From: Branchipolynoe longqiensis
Taxonomy: Eukaryota; Annelida; Polychaeta; Phyllodocida; Polynoidae
Assembly (NCBI GenBank): GCA_030323885.1
Contig: CM059187.1
Span: 86,905,726 to 86,969,725 of the forward strand
Direction: 5' to 3'
Length of the DNA stretch: 64,000 bases
The notes under the pieces are model-generated. The model saw only the letters and a program-made list of their open reading frames with translations. It did not search any database and was not told where the DNA came from. Each line of letters starts with the position of its first letter. Position 1 is the first letter of the stretch. This document shows, in pieces, positions 9,985-19,769 of the stretch. Made by a program: the position numbers and the translations under genes.

Positions 9985-10312
9985 AGGATTAGTGGACGCA
10001 TTGGACCAATCGGTAGAGCGCAAGCTTCCCATGCGTAATGTCGGGAGTTCGAATCCCAGTCGATTCAAACCAATGACTTACAAAATTGATACATGTCGCC
10101 ACCTAGCTTGGCGCTCAGCATTAATGAAATAGGGCAGGGACTAGTTTGCACAATATCAGGATAATGTGACTGTGTGGGATATCAGGTCATGGTGCTGTGG
10201 CCTGGTCTCCCAGTGCGACACCACTATACAGCCATCATGAGGGTACACTATCACAAGTCGGCATCCATCCTCGCATGACCCTTAGATGTTGCTAGGACGT
10301 AAAACAAAAAAA
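9985..10312 (+). mobile_element. SINE-1, nearly full length
   Basis: Head with TTGGACCAATCGGTAGAGCG and GAGTTCGAATCCCAGTCGA, body with CATGGTGCTGTGGCCTGG, and hairpin/tail GCTAGGACGTAAAACAAAA. Confidence 0.88.
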
Positions 10313-10321
10313 AATAAAACA

Positions 10322-10361
10322 CCCCCCCCCGTCATGTGTGTGTGCGGGGGGGGGGGGGGGG
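10322..10361. other. C9/G16 homopolymer hairpin
   Basis: Nine C, a 15-base GT-rich loop, then sixteen G: a second G:C-only inverted repeat, directly after the SINE tail. Confidence 0.75.
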
Positions 10362-10640
10362 TCTTCCTGACATGGGCAGTGACCACGTCGACCCGCCCCG
10401 AACGCCCAGGCCCTCCTCGCTCTGAGAATTTGTTTAATTGATTAATTATTGATGAAGCAGAAAGAAAACAAGATAAGTAGGCTGAATAATATAATCTCTG
10501 GCAAGGATTGTGAGGCGTGCCTATGCAGGTTTTTGTGTGTGCTGATTTACACTTGTTGACAGGAAAGGATGTAGAGGTAGTAGGGGTTGGGGTAAACCAC
10601 CACAGGTGTTGCCACTAGTAGCGGTAAGCAGCCACCGCGC

Positions 10641-11213
10641 CCGGTGTCGCAGTTTCAGTTCCCAGCAGTTGAAGTTCCCACAAAAGCATCTGCGCATGCG
10701 TCAAAGCATTGTCTGCACATGTGTCAACATTAGCCCGATTTAAACCATCGCTGATCGCTGCAAATCGCTGTCACTATAGTGTCAGTGTGACTAACCTTAT
10801 AAATTTAATATAATCTTTTCGGTAAACATGTTTTCTATATGTCTACCAAGCGATTTGTTCCTAGGTGGTGTGGTTTTAGAGATATTTCACTTTTTCTGCA
10901 TGAAGATTGCTCACGAACATTGACAATGCGTTGAGTTTGGCGGTACGCGCAGTGCAAAACATTATTCAAAATTAATAGAAATCCAGAACCCTAACCATAT
11001 CAATTTGATATAATCATGTTGGTAAACATGTCTTCTATATGTGTACCAAGCGATTTGTTTCTAGCTGGTTTGGTTTCAGAGATATTTCACTTTTTATGTG
11101 TGAAGATTGCTCACGACCATTGACAATGCGCAGATGATGCCATTAGATGTTGATGCATGCGCAGAAGCAATTGTGGGAACTTCAACTGCTGGGAACTGAA
11201 ACTGCGACACCGG
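10641..11213. mobile_element. TIR element F with dimeric core
   Basis: A ~60-bp terminal inverted repeat begins CCGGTGTCGCAGTTTCAG on both ends, with about four mismatches across 60 bp. Its inner part contains TGCGCATGC. Between the ends lie two tandem ~190-bp copies of a core with AGAGATATTTCACTTTTT and ATATGGTTAGGG (complement). The same core occurs in the element at 23180-23759 between unrelated ends. No transposase frame. Confidence 0.85.
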
Positions 11214-11500
11214 TTACTACACGTGGACCTCACCCTACTGGAGGCGTTCCATGTCTACTCCTCCCCCCACCCCCTACACACAGGCCATGTCGGGGATCAC
11301 CCAGAGTGAAAGAGCTAACCTCCTCCACGGTCCCGCATCGCCCGCGTCTTTGATGGCGATTTATTGTGTGCTTCTGAGGATTTTTAAATTATTATTTTTT
11401 AAAGCTATTTGTTATGCTTTGTATATATTTGCGTTACTTTTGGATGTTGACACTTGGGCGCCATATTTCTCAATCTGCCAGGGGGCTGTGTCGTGAATGA
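11214..11500. other. Unassigned sequence
   Basis: Short C-rich segment then AT-rich DNA. No repeat or gene is supported. Confidence 0.4.
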
Positions 11501-11504
11501 GGTG

Positions 11505-11690
11505 GGGAGTGGGGCGGTGGCAGGTGGGGGGAGGGCGATGGCAGGTGGGGGTGGGGTGTGGGGAGCAGGTGGGGGGAGGGCGATGGCAGGTGGGCGTGGG
11601 GTGTGGGGAGCAGCAGGTGACAGGTGGAATGACGGTGCCAGCTGGGGTGGGGTGGGGGTAGGCGGAGGGCTGAGGGGGGGGGGGGGTGGA
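11505..11690 (+). repeat. G-rich minisatellite
   Basis: Units near GGGCGATGGCAGGTGGG(G)TGTGGGGAGCAGGT, quadruplex-prone on the plus strand. Confidence 0.8.
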
Positions 11691-11745
11691 CCCTGCCTAG
11701 CACATAGAGGTCAACTCACCGTGTTTGGTTAGTTGTTGAGGGCAC

Positions 11746-11764
11746 CACGTGACAAGATGGCGGC
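11746..11764 (+). promoter_or_regulatory. E-box plus YY1-like motif
   Basis: CACGTGAC is followed directly by AAGATGGCGGC, the classic YY1 initiator-proximal motif. The ATG in it opens a 25-codon frame (MAANIYTLPG at the start) that ends in the next transposon. This may be a core promoter or a chance hit. Confidence 0.25.
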
Positions 11765-11840
11765 AAACATTTACACACTGCCCGGGGTTGTCAGAGCAGC
11801 GGTTCACACACTGAATCAATCAAGTGTGACTTGAAACAAA

Positions 11841-12088
11841 ACCTGTGTTCATACAGATTAAACCGATTTAACTAATCCACCTCACACACTGGTTTACCTG
11901 AAGCAAACTAGTTGAGTCGACTTAGTGCAAAACTGATTTAGCGCCGTGTTAACACACATGTTTTAAAATTAAAGCGGATTAGTTAAACCTGTTTAGTTAA
12001 ACTAGTAACACATATGTTTTAAAATTAAAGCGGATTAGTTAAACCTGTTTAGTTAAACTGGTTTAACGTGGATGCCTGAACGGGGCTA
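11841..12088. mobile_element. Possible self-mimicking element P7
   Basis: The right end (CCTGAACGGGGCTAA) is an imperfect complement of the left (CCTGTGTTCATACAG). Both arms use AACCGATTTAACTAA/TTAGTTAAACCTGTTTAG words, and a ~56-bp piece with AAAATTAAAGCGGATTAG is duplicated. Confidence 0.45.
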
Positions 12089-12147
12089 AAGACCACAACA
12101 CCCACACCTAGCGTACTGTGGCCATGAGACTGATGGTGATACTAGGT

Positions 12148-12345
12148 TAAAGTTGCATAGTCCGATAGCTTTGAGTTTCTATCATCTTTAATTAATTTAA
12201 GATGGTGAATCTTTTATTTGAGATATTTGCAGTGTAAACATGCCAAATTAATTTTAGTAAGCACGCCAAAGTTCTGACACCATAAACTTCTGCTTTAACA
12301 TGTTCGATTAACTTGGCTGTGTATTCTGTTCTATGAGTGTGAACC
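12148..12345 (-). mobile_element. MITE-A, truncated
   Basis: Intact end TTAAAGTTGCATAGTCCGAT followed by about 200 bp of MITE-A. It is cut where the next retroposon begins. Confidence 0.8.
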
Positions 12346-12562
12346 ACTGGTCCACAACTGGTTCATCAAAGGCTGTGGTATGTGCTGTCCTGTCTGTGGG
12401 AAAGTGCATATAAAAGGCCCCTTGCTGATTATCAGAAAGAGTAGCCTATATGGCGGCAGTGGGTTCTCTCGAAAGAAATGTCAGAATTACCATGCGTTTA
12501 ACATCCAATAGCCGATGATAAAAATCAATGTGCTCTAGAGGCTTCGCTAAATAAAACAAACT
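12346..12562. mobile_element. Retroposon family C, long form
   Basis: Contains CCTGTCTGTGGGAAAGTGCA, TATAAAAGGCCCCTTGCTG, ACATCCAATAGCCGATGAT and GTGCTCTAGAGGC, ending AAATAAAACAAAC. From memory this sequence style is widespread in mollusc genomes. The short palindromic copies at 62521-63030 correspond to its right part. Confidence 0.75.
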
Positions 12563-12614
12563 ATTTTTCTACATGTACATGTGTATGTACATGTATACAT
12601 ATATGTACATTTAC

Positions 12615-12755
12615 ATCATCATCATCATCATGCTGTTGGTCACGATGCGACAAAAACTGCTTTCATTACTTGACTGTCACTCTCCATTTAGCTCTCTGTT
12701 GCTAGAGTGATGTCCATGAGTCGGTCTTAATGTCTCTCAGCTTCAGGTTTCTCAC
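12615..12755. repeat. Dispersed repeat D, copy 1
   Basis: CATCATCATGCTGTTGGTC, then GATGCGACAAAAACTGC and TTTAGCTCTCTG. Copy 2 lies at 62277-62362, again close to family C copies. Class unknown. 12756-13160 holds AT-rich sequence with no assignment. Confidence 0.65.
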
Positions 12756-13164
12756 ATGTACATGTACATATACATATACATATATAGAGAGCTGTATATA
12801 AGTAGGTTGACCCAATTATACCCTAATTATGATGTCGTCATTATCTAACCCACTGATCAGATAATTGACTATAAAACCTAAACAATGCGGTTGTCAATGC
12901 ATTAACGGTAAATATATCACGAGGGGCGTGCTGTCACACAGCCAAATTACCCAAATTACCATATAGCCTGTGTTAGTGTGCGGTCATACCTATCTGTGCA
13001 TTCAGCGAACACTCAGGCTGCTGCCACCTGTGAAAAGACACTTGTTAAACTCGCCTCACATGTACAGTGTTGACGACGCCAGCAGCCATCAAAGATTGCT
13101 TTGGGGGTGGTTTGTAACCTTACGACGGTTACTGGTTAAAATCGGTCCAATCTTTGGTTGAAGA

Positions 13165-13689
13165 TTAATTTTCAGTAGGGAGTGTTGTAGAAGCTGGGGA
13201 CATCTTTACAACGTTGTGACGGCGAAGCATTGAGGCGGCCCCGAATCTCTTCGGTCCGGCGGTAGTTGAGTGGTAGTTGGGCACTTGTATCCAGTCGACA
13301 GCAGCAAGGGTTTCGAGGAAGGGTGGGTAAAGCTGGGTGCAGTGGTGGTTCCAGCAACGAGAACAAAGCGAGAGAAAACGTAAAGGTACAGGGCCCCACC
13401 CAAGCACACAACTCCCCTGGTCAGGGGGAGGAGTATGCCTGGGAGAGAAAAGAAAAGGGTAGAGTCTTGGAAAGAGAAATGAGGAGAGTTGAGTCAAATG
13501 ACCGTGTCTATTTGCTCTATGGTGACCAACCAGCGAGCCATAGACACGGACAGAGTAAGAGTAGAAAGTGAAATGCCGGGGGGTTCCCCCTCCTGGAACT
13601 CTTTTCAGACATATCAAGGAGGAGCAAGGCCAGCGGAGAGGAGATAGAGAGAGGTGTGGACGAAGTGCGGTTCGGATAGCAAGTGCCAT
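13165..13689 (-). other. Unidentified 174-codon open frame in purine-rich DNA
   Basis: The minus-strand frame is rich in Ser, Pro, Arg and His with scattered Cys, and has no motif I recognise. An overlapping plus-strand frame of 101 codons is also open. The plus strand is purine-rich and low in stops, which explains long frames on both strands. There is no clear splice border or family resemblance. It could be a retroelement remnant or non-coding. Confidence 0.12.
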
Positions 13690-13779
13690 CAGAGATTTCC
13701 CCTAATCTCTCTTATAGGGGTCGGCCCCCTTGAGAAATCTACACAGCAGTTTGCCCACAATTCCCACTAACGATAACAC

Positions 13780-13977
13780 CCAGCAAAACCTTTCTAAATC
13801 GACCGACCATGGGACCAACTTTAAATGCTCCATTTAGGGAGGTGGTCGGTTTAGGCAGATTGTTTCATCATAACAGTGATATTGTATGGGCGATCAATTG
13901 GAACCCAAATAAAGCGATCATTAGAGGGAAGTGGCCGATCTGTGGAGGTGGTCGGTTAGAGAGGTTTTACTGCATAA
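13780..13977. mobile_element. Palindromic MITE-B
   Basis: Arms AAACCTTTCTAAATCGACCG and GGTCGGTTAGAGAGGTTTTA, interior CCCAAATAAAGCGATC. Confidence 0.85.
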
Positions 13978-14017
13978 TGTAAGCCTGCTCGTTCTGTCTG
14001 TCTCTCTCTATACACAT

Positions 14018-14312
14018 ATTTTGGTAGATCGTGGGATTCAAACCCACGGGTTCGAACCCTGGTCGAGTTAGAAATGATATTTGTCGCTTCCTAGCCAGGC
14101 ACTCAACATTATTAGGATAAGGCAAGTACTGGATTGTTCAGGGTCAGGATGATGTGACTGAGTGGGATATTAGTTCATGTTGCTGGTGGCCTGGTCTCCC
14201 GGTGGGGCAGCACTATAGCGTCGCTATGAGTGTGCACTGTCACAAGTCGGTACCCATCCTGATATGACCTTTGATGTTACCAGGACGTAAAACTCCAACA
14301 ACCAAACAACCA
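14018..14312 (+). mobile_element. SINE-1, head truncated
   Basis: Begins inside the tRNA-like head (TTGGTAGATCGTGGGATTC, B-box GGGTTCGAACCC) and continues through the body to GGACGTAAAACTCCAACAAC. Confidence 0.88.
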
Positions 14313-14330
14313 ACTCTATACCTGAAACAA

Positions 14331-14430
14331 TCCCACTGACCTAGATTTGATCATACATAGTCAACTCAGATACTGGTGTACTCATTAAATTAAAGCTATA
14401 TTTTACTGTGCTACTATGCTCAAAGACAGG
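14331..14430 (+). mobile_element. MITE-A fragment
   Basis: Only CTAGATTTGATCATACATAG, AACTCAGATACTGGTG and TATTAAAG-like words remain. Confidence 0.45.
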
Positions 14431-14504
14431 TAGAACAAAGCTTCTAGTCAACAGTTCAGTGTGCACATCAAAATCAATTTGGCACATTTTCATTTAAAAT
14501 ATTG

Positions 14505-14692
14505 TCGTGGGGGTGATGAAAATGGGAAATATTGCGCCTAGAGTGGGACTCGAACCCACATCTCTTTGCATTCCGGGCCAGTGTGCTAACTATTACACCA
14601 CCTAGGCTCCCTGATATCAACACACTACCCATGCCTACCTGTCTATGCGGCTCCTTGCCTGAGAGGTCAGTGCAGACCACTACACTCGTCCC
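14505..14692 (-). mobile_element. SINE-2 unit, truncated half of dimer
   Basis: Minus-strand copy of the tRNA-like module (GCCTAGGTGGTGTAATAGTT ... GGGTTCGAGTCCCACTC), ending at CATCACCCCCACGAC. It is downstream, in its own orientation, of the complete unit at 14693-15005. Confidence 0.82.
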
Positions 14693-15005
14693 CCTGGAAT
14701 TGTAAGTCTTTTAATGCTTACAATTACATACATACAGGCAATGCAACGCACTTACATACACAGGGTAGGTTCAACAACTATACAGCACGTAGCTTGTACA
14801 TGATCATGGTCACGGCAACCAGTGTCATGGGGATGATGAAAATGGGAAATATTGCGCCTAGAGTGGGACTCGAACCCACATCTCTTTGCATTCCGGGCCA
14901 GTGTGCTAACCATTACACCACCTAGGCTCCCTGATATCAACACACTACCCACGCCTACCTGTCTATGCGGCTCCTTGCCTGAGAGGTCAGTGCAGACCAC
15001 TACAA
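14693..15005 (-). mobile_element. SINE-2 unit, complete half of dimer
   Basis: Complete unit from GTAGTGGTCTGCACTGACC to CCAGGGGGACGAG on the minus strand. Together with the adjoining truncated unit it reproduces the dimer at 6143-6657. Confidence 0.82.
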
Positions 15006-15019
15006 TATCTTCAAAATTA

Positions 15020-15138
15020 TCCCCCTTAAAAAAAAAAAAAAAGTTATTTTAAACTAACGTAAAGTAAATTATACGATCAACCTGATACCTAAAAAATAAC
15101 GATGGCAGAACTCACAGGCATCGGGTTATGCAACTTTA
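15020..15138 (+). mobile_element. MITE-A right end
   Basis: AAAAAAAAGTTATTTTAAAC through ATCGGGTTATGCAACTTTAA, the standard right third of MITE-A, truncated on the left by the SINE-2 dimer. Confidence 0.75.
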
Positions 15139-15149
15139 ATTATTATGTG

Positions 15150-15605
15150 CCCCCCCCCCCCCCGCTGCCATCATCGGGTTGGCTAGAGTTAGGGTCTGCC
15201 ATCGTGGGGCTGGCTAGATTTAGGGGCTACAGTAATGGGGCTGGCTAGATTTAGGTGCTGCTGTCATGGGACTGGCAAGATTTAGGGGCTGCCATCGTGG
15301 GGCTGGCTATATTTAGGGGCTGCCATTGTGGGGCTGGCTATATTCATGGCTGCCATCGTGGGGCTGGCTATATTTAGGGGCTGGCGTTGTGGGGCTGGCT
15401 ATATTTATGGCTGCCATCATGGGACTGGCAAGATTTAGGGGCTGCCGTCGTGGGGCTGGCTAGATTTATGGCTGCCATCGTCGGGCTGGCTATATTTAGG
15501 GGCTGCCGTAGTGGGGCTGGTTAGATTTAGGGGCTGCCGTCATGGGGCTGGCTAGATTTGGGGGCTGCTGTCATGGGGCTGGCTAGATTTGGGGGCTATG
15601 TTTAA
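15150..15605. repeat. ~31-bp minisatellite
   Basis: A C-run, then units GGGCTGGCTAGATTTAGGGG plus CTGCCATCGTG, with shorter variants lacking part of the second half. Confidence 0.9.
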
Positions 15606-15779
15606 GGGGCGGGCCCCCCAGGTTTGTTAGTAATTCCACTCATCTGTTTCTCCCGGATCAATGCACACAATCCCGGCATAGATCATTTAGCAATATAGGT
15701 CATGGATAACATTAATGTTGTTGGCGTTCACCTGTCTCTTTTTCTTTGGTTAGGAACCAGGGGGGGGGGGGGGAAGATT

Positions 15780-16015
15780 TTAGTAAAACTGCAGTCTGAT
15801 TTTCAAATTTTCAAAACCAAAACACTGACCTATATTAATTTTGATCCTACATATCCAACTTAGATACTGCTGCGCTTATTAAGAATTTTTCGTTTCGCCA
15901 AATGAAAAATAACAAGTGAATTTTATTGAACCTGTTACTGCTGAAACTATGGTGTCGAGCATTTTGACGTCCAGGTCAAAGTTAATTTTCTCTGGTTTCA
16001 CTTCAAATATATCCG
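15780..16015 (+). mobile_element. MITE-A, right part missing
   Basis: TTTTCAAAACCAAAACACTG, CATATCCAACTTAGATACTG and TTGAACCTGTTACTGCTGAA are preserved. It ends at a SINE-1 fragment. Confidence 0.75.
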
Positions 16016-16023
16016 TTTGTTTG

Positions 16024-16109
16024 ATACGGTCATAGCGGTGCTGGCGACCTCATCTCCCAGTGGGGCAGTTGCAATGAGTGCACTCTCTGACAATCGGTAG
16101 CCATCCTTA
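16024..16109 (+). mobile_element. SINE-1, left part split by a MITE
   Basis: Body words GGTCATAGCGGTGCTGG, TCTCCCAGTGGGGCAG and GGTAGCCATCCT run up to the MITE at 16112. The sequence resumes at 16609. Confidence 0.85.
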
Positions 16110-16111
16110 TA

Positions 16112-16606
16112 CAGTATAACCCCGTTAAACCAAACTTGAAGGGACCCTAAAAATTTGTTTGGATTAAACGATCATTGCTTTAACCAAGCTTTGACTTTTA
16201 CTTGACTTTGGCAAAAACGGGGGTGCATTATGAATGTACAATGTATGTGGACACAATAATTATTGTTTTTTTTATGTATATACAGTTTAACCCCATTAAA
16301 CCAACCTCAGTTAAATCAAACGATCGGTTAATCCAAACTTTTTCGGCGTCCTGGCAAAATACTACCATTTATCATATAAAAAAGTCTCAGATGACCTTAA
16401 AACCACATGAAAGTTTGGTTTAACTGTACCGGAAGTGGCCTGGGGCCGACAATTTTGTTTGGATTAACCGATACTTTGGATTAACCGACTTTGGTTTAAC
16501 CAACTTTTTCATATGATAAATGGTAGTATTTTGACGGGCCGCCGAAAAAAGTTTGGATTAACCGATCGTTTGGTTTAATCGAGCTTGGTTTAACGGGGTT
16601 GTACTG
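16112..16606. mobile_element. Pogo-like composite MITE, copy 1
   Basis: Ends CAGTATAACCCCGTTAAACC and its complement, flanked by TA on both sides. Interior words GTTTGGATTAACCGATCG occur in both orientations. A second end-like word (CAGTTTAACCCCATTAAACC at 16286) begins inside it. The same composite arrangement recurs at 50786-51221, so the compound unit itself has spread. Confidence 0.88.
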
Positions 16607-16608
16607 TA

Positions 16609-16652
16609 TGACCTTAGATGTTGCCAGGACGTAAAACTCCAACAACCAGCTA
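16609..16652 (+). mobile_element. SINE-1, right part split by a MITE
   Basis: TGACCTTAGATGTTGCCAGG plus ACGTAAAACTCCAACAACC, continuing exactly where the part ending at 16109-16111 stops. Confidence 0.85.
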
Positions 16653-16783
16653 GCCTTTTTTCCTTTGTAGAGTAACTGAGGGCAACGTGCTGGAGCCGCC
16701 CTCTGCGGGTGGGTGATCTGGTTGGACTGGGCATGCTGGTATCCTAATGGCATAACCGTGTGATGCTACATAGTGGACGGTTA

Positions 16784-17322
16784 TGGGCCTGTCACATTAT
16801 GATGCTTCTCGGCAGCGTGCCGCCAACGCGCAAAATCGCTTTTAATCGTCGAGATACATCAAACTTTTCGGCATCAGCGCAACGTATTGGTAGCGTGCAG
16901 CTGACGTTGTGGTAAAAGTTTGTCGCTCATCCTGATATGACCTTAGATGTTGGTAGGACGTAAAACAACAAAAAGCAACCATTTGGCTAAATGTGTGGGA
17001 ACGACCCTCACGCGCGCACGGCGTGTGCCTAGCATTCGCATAACGTTATTCCAGCGATGTTGACATGCTTCTGACGTCGCCATAATGTTGGCAGCCGCTT
17101 GTTGTTGCACGTTGTCAGTCATTGAAAGTTTTGCGCAAGCACAAAACTTGGCCAATCCGATGACGCGCGTTGCCGACCCTCGTCGACCGTCGCCATCCTT
17201 CAACGAATACCAACGTGTGCCTAACGCGCCCATAACGATTCCTGACATTTCCCGACGTTGCACCAAAAAGTGACAAACGTTGATGCGCGTTCTCGAGAAG
17301 CGTCATAATGTGACAGCACCAT
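16784..17322. mobile_element. Self-mimicking element P4
   Basis: Ends GGGCCTGTCACATTATGATG and CGTCATAATGTGACAGCACC. The arms consist of CGTTG/CAACG-type words (GCCAACGC, GTTGTTGCACGTTG, CCAACGTGTGCC). The centre contains a near-palindrome AAGTTTTGCGCAAGCACAAA (17126-17145) followed by GCCAATCCGATGA. A SINE-1 tail piece sits at 16928-16982. Frames inside are artefacts. Confidence 0.75.
16928..16982 (+). mobile_element. SINE-1 tail-only piece inside P4
   Basis: Hairpin CATCCT...AGGACG plus GTAAAACAACAAAAAG. No SINE body precedes it. No target duplication is obvious. Confidence 0.75.
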
Positions 17323-17394
17323 AATTAAAGAGCTGCTAGTAGTATTCGCACATCACACATGACCTGCCACATTACTGAATTCAAAGAGATCTAT

Positions 17395-18226
17395 TGTAAC
17401 GGCAAAATTGGATGGACACAAGGCATACATACATAGCCAGTGATATATAAAGGCCTACAGGATGGATAATGATACCATACTTACATACGCATAGATACAT
17501 AGCCAGTGATAAGTTGGCATACAGTGTGCAATAAAGGCCAACAGGATGGATAATGATACCATACTTACATACGCATACATATATAGCCAGTGATAAGTTG
17601 CCATGCAGTGTGCAATAAAGGCCTACAGGATGGATAATGATACCATACTTACATACGCATACATATATAGCCAGTGATAAGTTGGCATGCAGTGTGCAAT
17701 AAAGGCCAACAGGATGGATAATGATACCATACTTACATACGCATAGATACATAGCCAGTGATAAGTCGGCAGGCAGTGTGCAATAAAGGCCTACAGGATG
17801 GATAATGATACCATACTTACATATGCATACATATATAGCCAGTGATAAGTTGCCATGCAGTGTGCAATAAAGGCCTACAGGATGGATAATGATACCATAC
17901 TTACATATGCATACATATATAGCCAGTGATAAGTTGCCATGCAGTGTGCAATAAAGGCCTACAGGATGGATAATGATACCATACTTACATACGCATACAT
18001 ATATAGCCAGTGATAAGTTGGCATGCAGTGTGCAATAAAGGCCAACAGGATGGATAATGATACCATACTTACATACGCATAGATACATAGCCAGTGATAA
18101 GTCGGCAGGCAGTGTGCAATAAAGGCTTACAGGATGGATAATGATACCATACTTACATACACATACATACATAGCCAGTGATAAGTTGGCGCGCAGTGTG
18201 CAATAAAGGCCGACAAGATGCATAGT
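17395..18226. repeat. 84-bp tandem satellite (about 10 units)
   Basis: Units contain CAGTGTGCAATAAAGGCC, AACAGGATGGATAATGATAC and ATAGCCAGTGATAAGTTGG. An 84-base period gives a 287-codon minus-strand frame of 28-residue repeats, which I regard as non-coding. Sub-variants alternate between units, suggesting higher-order amplification. Confidence 0.92.
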
Positions 18227-18358
18227 CTTAACTCCTATTGTCATTTCAACTCAATTTGCAGTCGGGTACAGTCGGGTCAGTTAAAGCCAGACATTAGTGA
18301 TCACTCCTAACGCAAAGTGACATTTCCATGCTGGCTGCTGCTGTTCTTTCATCTGCCG

Positions 18359-18550
18359 CTAGGGGGCAGGGCAGGTTTGGCGGAGTGTATCAATGCGTAA
18401 CAGAACAGCCCTTAGATCGGCGCGGGTAGGGTCCTGGTCCCAGTATGTGCTTGAAAGGAGAGCGCCTATTGCCCCTGTCAGGGACCCGGAGAAACCCAAT
18501 TCCATACTCTTCAAAGGAACTCGCGATCTAGGCCTTGAGCCCACCATCAA
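18359..18550 (-). CDS. Possible coding exon or gene remnant, unidentified
   Basis: A short minus-strand frame that is not repeat-derived. After an ATG it reads into a segment with SMELGFSGSLTGAIGALL, then STYWDQDPTRADLRAVLL and a terminal QTCPAP before a stop. Composition is balanced and the middle is hydrophobic enough for a single membrane-like segment. An AG acceptor-like site (TTCCTTTGAAG) lies in front of SMELG. I do not recognise the family. Surrounding DNA is low in repeats. It could equally be a chance frame of about 60 codons. Confidence 0.2.
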   Translation of the reverse strand: MMVGSRPRSRVPLKSMELGFSGSLTGAIGALLSSTYWDQDPTRADLRAVLLRIDTLRQTCPAP

Positions 18551-18559
18551 ATTTTCGGG

Positions 18560-19760
18560 TTTTACTACTTAATAGGAGGGCAAGTCATTGCTATGTTTTT
18601 CAGTTGGCCTAACAAGTAACATGTTGCCTGTATGGAAAAATGTGATGTACATCTCAATCCAACAGCTAAACCAAATTTGGTGGCCATTTTCTAAAATAGC
18701 CACCAGCTTTGATCATATGTCATAAATTTGGCCGTAACCTTTAATCAGCTGGTCTGAGGCACATGCATCTTCACACAGCATATTTTCAGTATGTCATTTG
18801 GTATAGCTTAGCGTGAACTCAAAGAAATTTGGTCCACTCACGAGCTGTTGAAATAATTGAGAGAATATGTCACAAATTGTGCAATTTAAATTTTTATAAA
18901 AGCCTAATTTGCTATTGCATCATATTAAAACCTGATATCAGTGCAATATATATTATTGCAATATATTATTTATATATTGCAACATATTAGTTATATATTA
19001 ATCTGGAGGATGAGATATCTATTTCACATAGAGACAGCGGCCATCTTATTGAATGCTATGTTCAGTTTTTAAATTTGAATTCTCTTCTATGTAGCAACAT
19101 ATCTTTAATAAATGCACCTGGATCTAAGTTGAGTATGTACCATCAGATCTAGCTAGGTGTGTCGGTTTGGAGAATGCTATGCCTTCATTGAACTATCATG
19201 GACCCCATTTCTCAGCAAAATCGCTGATTTCAGTGAAAACTGAGTTTCTTAATCGGCAGCGGGAAATGCTGTCTGCGAAAAGACTATTACTTTGAATTAT
19301 TTGTTAGTCTTGAAGTGTTAAAACAGTTGGAATTTCAAGGCCAATAATGTCCAAGTAGGTGCCAGATTGCACCATTTTAATCATAGGTTTAAAATAATTT
19401 CCTGGGGGGTGGGTTGGCATGCCCCTAGAGCCCCCTAGTTTTTCAGGGATTTATTTTATATTTTTGTCACTGGGACCCCTTGAACTATGCAGCTTTAACT
19501 AAGTTGTAACAAGTTGGATCCTCGTTTTATTGTCCATCGTCTTAGCATGGCACCTGCTAGTGAGGTCACTCTGGGTGTACACTATTCTTCTTCGTATAAA
19601 TATATATGTTAATTCATTATTCAAGTCAGTTTGTAAGCAGCAAAACCTTGACCCAAAAATGGCCTGACTTTGGATTGGTTAGCCTGCAATAACAGTCTGT
19701 CTCCAAACATTGTGCAAACCAATTAGAAAAGAGCTGCACCGGACACCAACCAACAATTGG
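18560..19760. other. AT-rich, mostly unassigned sequence
   Basis: No gene is recognised. Short TATATTGCAATATAT words occur at 18940-19000. A MITE-A fragment (TTCTCTTCTATGTAGCAACA) lies near 19078-19170 and an end-like GAACTATGCAGCTTTAACTA at 19482-19501. Confidence 0.5.
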
Positions 19761-19769
19761 TCAAGCCAG

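Noticed and set aside
13165..13689. 174-codon minus-strand frame as a confident gene
   Set aside because: Kept only as a low-confidence feature. The strand is pyrimidine-biased, the opposite strand is also open, and no motif is visible.
14535..14612. Stand-alone tRNA gene
   Set aside because: The tRNA-like module recurs four times with the same flanking body, lacks a clean anticodon arm and is part of SINE-2.
17381..18244. 287-codon minus-strand frame of 28-residue repeats (YCTLHANLSLAIYVCVCKYG-like)
   Set aside because: 84-bp satellite artefact. Membrane-like hydrophobicity is the same in every unit and there is no flanking coding sequence.
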